From: Candidatus Sumerlaeia bacterium
GTDB taxonomy: Bacteria; Sumerlaeota; Sumerlaeia; SLMS01; JAHLLQ01
Length of the DNA stretch: 64,000 bases
Assembly (NCBI GenBank): GCA_028284075.1
Contig: JANQSL010000171.1
Span: 1 to 64,000 of the forward strand
Direction of reading: 5' to 3'
Of this stretch, positions 63,201 through 64,000 are shown piece by piece. A program made the translations under genes and the position numbers. The notes under the pieces were generated by a model that did not search any database, was not told the origin of the DNA, and saw only the letters and a list, made by a program, of their open reading frames with translations. Numbering within the stretch: the stretch's first letter is position 1; each line of letters begins with the position of its first letter.

Positions 63201-63690
63201 TGATGGCGCCAAGAAAAGTGAGTCCGTCGATCCAGCCATTCGCCCAGGAAAGACGGCGTTCCGGCATGAGTTCCGGGATAAGTCCATAAGTCGCCGGGCC
63301 GAAAAGGGCCATCCGGCAACCAAGGCACGTTAGAATTCCCAACGCCACGTACCAGGGATTGATAACAAGGGAAAGCAGCAGTCCGCCACCGATGACTGCG
63401 ACTTCCGCGACCTTGGTTCCGACAACGACCGACCGTTTTGAGAATCGGTCCGCCAGCTGTCCCGCCATCAGCGACAGGAAAATCCAGGGTGCGGTGTAGA
63501 AGACCGCGACCAACGACCGATAATCATCGGGCGCCGCCCCCGCGGCAAGGGCCGCCTGGCTGGCGAGTAGCCACGCGACCAGACGGAAAGCATTGTCGGC
63601 GAAGGTACCTTGCAGGACAACGCCCGCGAGTGCGCGGAAGGACAGGTCATCCGGTTTTGCGGGTTCAATGGAGGGTGAGATCTGACCCAT
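60253..63690 (-). CDS. LplT-PlsC-acyl-ACP synthetase fusion (Aas-like)
   Basis: About 1145 residues from MGQISPSIEPAKPDDLSFRA. Residues about 20-410 are an MFS permease like the lysophospholipid flippase LplT (LMAGQLADRFSKRS, about 12 helices). About 425-640 is a PlsC acyltransferase with CNHMSYMDGLLV (NHx4D) and FAEGQISR. About 650-1140 is an AMP-forming acyl-ACP synthetase with IIFSSGSTGVPKGVMLSHW and GYGATECSPIVSLNV. By family it flips lysophospholipid inward, reactivates fatty acid and reacylates the lipid. E. coli has LplT separate from Aas; here all three are one chain. A sulfatase pseudogene is coupled behind. Confidence 0.9.
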   Translation of the reverse strand: MGQISPSIEPAKPDDLSFRALAGVVLQGTFADNAFRLVAWLLASQAALAAGAAPDDYRSLVAVFYTAPWIFLSLMAGQLADRFSKRSVVVGTKVAEVAVIGGGLLLSLVINPWYVALGILTCLGCRMALFGPATYGLIPELMPERRLSWANGWIDGLTFLGAIIGTSAGGAAIEANGLGIRVPLAILLVIGIAGLVVSFGINKVPAASPERRITPFPVRDSRRNVAEILATRGMLQAVVGIVLWWALAALALQTAMKLAEDTLGLSGFGTSRFFIYVGVGVGLGSWLAGKLSGDKIELGLVPLGAFFMGSLSMLVYLMPASELWMGLNVSLVGLFSGFFVIPLKAFVQHKARPETRGGVLGTVNFLMYSGIFISGGPVYFLLTSVLGFTAQQMFLSLGLFTLVMGLFALWTLPGASLRLILFIATHTVYRLRVTGREHVPEQGGGLIVCNHMSYMDGLLVIAAMDRPVRPIMFEGIYNKPLIKPFAKLSHAIPISDRMPPREVIRAMKEASEAIAHGDLVLIFAEGQISRTGQLLPFRKGLERIMRDAGEAPIIPMCLDRVRGTLLSYRPDRWLQKLPARIPEHVTISFGKPLPRKSQAPDVRKAVARLVSEAWSHRKSAARPLHHEAFLSARRRPFEKCMSDALKPEGIKRLEFVGAVTALGIRLRETLANEQMAGICLPPSIAGAVVNHAALSCGKPPVNLNYTASSDVMRTIMDQCGIKRVITSRQFLDKLKVEIPGDPLFVEDLFESLTGFEKFMGAVRALFIPLPYLEHMMGAPAGRSVDDLATIIFSSGSTGVPKGVMLSHWNISSNMRGVSEVFALNRGDCILGILPFFHSFGTTATLFLPHAAGIRVAYWPNPVDPAGIGQVVESNRVTFLVATPTFLQTYTRRVEARQFGSLQAVLTGAEKLRPAIARAFEEKFGVKPMEGYGATECSPIVSLNVPDFRAPGIYQRGQKPGTIGQPLPGITLRIVDPETHRDLEPEKEGLLLVRGPNVMQGYLGMPEKTGEVLRKGWYTTGDIARIDAGGFIEITDRLSRFSKIGGEMVPHIRVEEALQTAIDASEQVFAVTGVPDDKKGERLVVLHTVSEEDARKAAGQVASDGSIPNLWLPRTKDFVHVEKIPLLGTGKVDLRQVKSIAMAQEQ

Positions 63691-63915
63691 TTGGTTACCA
63701 GCTGATTCCTTATGATAGCAGTGGGGTGAGCGAATTTCACTCTTCGCGAGCGAGTTTCCATTTTGAGACGAGCAGTTCGTCAACGGTTGTTTATTATTTT
63801 TTGGCAAAAATCCGTCACTTCAACATCAAGCCGGCTGATTTGGGACAGGGCTGATGCCGTCATCCTTGACGTCAGGCAGTCTCTGATTCTTAGTGGTCGA
63901 TACGGTCACGAACTT

Positions 63916-64000
63916 ATGTCTGAACTCGATCCCTACAGCCCCTACGAAGCTAACAGCGTGATTAGCACGGCGGAAGAGATGTTTCTGCTGATGTCCCGTT
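63916..64000 (+). CDS. FliS-like flagellin chaperone (3' truncated)
   Basis: Only 28 residues are in the window. The start MSELDPYSPYEANSVISTAE then EMFLLM resembles FliS N-termini (PYxxYxxNxVxTAxxEELxLMLYD). The family places it in flagellar assembly, but the fragment is short and no other flagellar gene is present here. Confidence 0.5.
   Translation, partial: MSELDPYSPYEANSVISTAEEMFLLMSR

Overview
The window comes from a Gram-negative bacterium of an uncultured or poorly cultured lineage with a large polysaccharide-degrading repertoire. Sumerlaeota, Hydrogenedentota, Lentisphaerota and Verrucomicrobiota are the kind of phyla I would test first. The reasons are many secreted discoidin, jelly-roll and FN3 proteins, solo pseudopilins with the N-terminus FTLIELLIVVAIIAILAAIA inside sugar operons, and two PilT-type ATPases. 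I cannot name the phylum from sequence alone.

Left core (1-3.4 kb): the end of a large FN3 surface protein and a K+ channel with two RCK pairs. Galactose/glycan cluster on the minus strand (17.5 kb down to 3.8 kb): a galE-like epimerase, a GNAT protein, a complete CUT1 sugar importer minus its ATPase, a ROK regulator, a pseudopilin, a Gfo/Idh/MocA dehydrogenase, a galactokinase-like GHMP kinase, a large exported putative glycoside hydrolase and a class II GalT-like protein. The gene junctions overlap or are very short, and together the genes make an almost complete Leloir route. On the plus strand (17.5-22.8 kb) are two DUF4832-type exported proteins, one fused to a beta-propeller. Facing them (27.8-22.8 kb) is a pseudopilin / tandem jelly-roll / GH114-like unit.

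Foreign insert (28.6-32.7 kb): a TetR-controlled operon (TetR, SDR, two haloalkane dehalogenase/epoxide hydrolase-like proteins, Ogt-type DNA repair) that looks proteobacterial. It has two near-perfect ATCTATC palindromic operators, one of them sitting exactly between the -35 and -10. An inverted scrap of a third related hydrolase lies immediately after the operon.

Beta-glucan-like cluster (33.2-49.7 kb): a tailspike-like beta-helix protein, a discoidin / six-hairpin glycosidase, a tandem jelly-roll protein, a binding-protein/permease FUSION plus a second permease, a GH94 phosphorylase, a LacI regulator (GTG start), a pseudopilin, a GH144-like exported glucanase and a GH1 beta-glucosidase. 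A LacI-type operator with a consensus core lies in the divergent promoter at 38.2 kb.

Right core (50-64 kb): PilT and a long PilT paralogue, a CHC2-finger/TPR protein, a UbiD-family decarboxylase, a hypothetical protein, an RsmB-like rRNA methyltransferase, an IlvE-like aminotransferase, a wrecked sulfatase gene, an LplT-PlsC-acyl-ACP-synthetase fusion, and the first codons of a FliS-like gene.

The most interesting overall signal is that the whole accessory block (about 46 kb) is bracketed by two diverged direct copies of a tRNA-derived element (3610-3683 and 49792-49864). One copy still carries a foldable tRNA-Pro(UGG) 3' half. This is what old attachment sites of a genomic island would look like.
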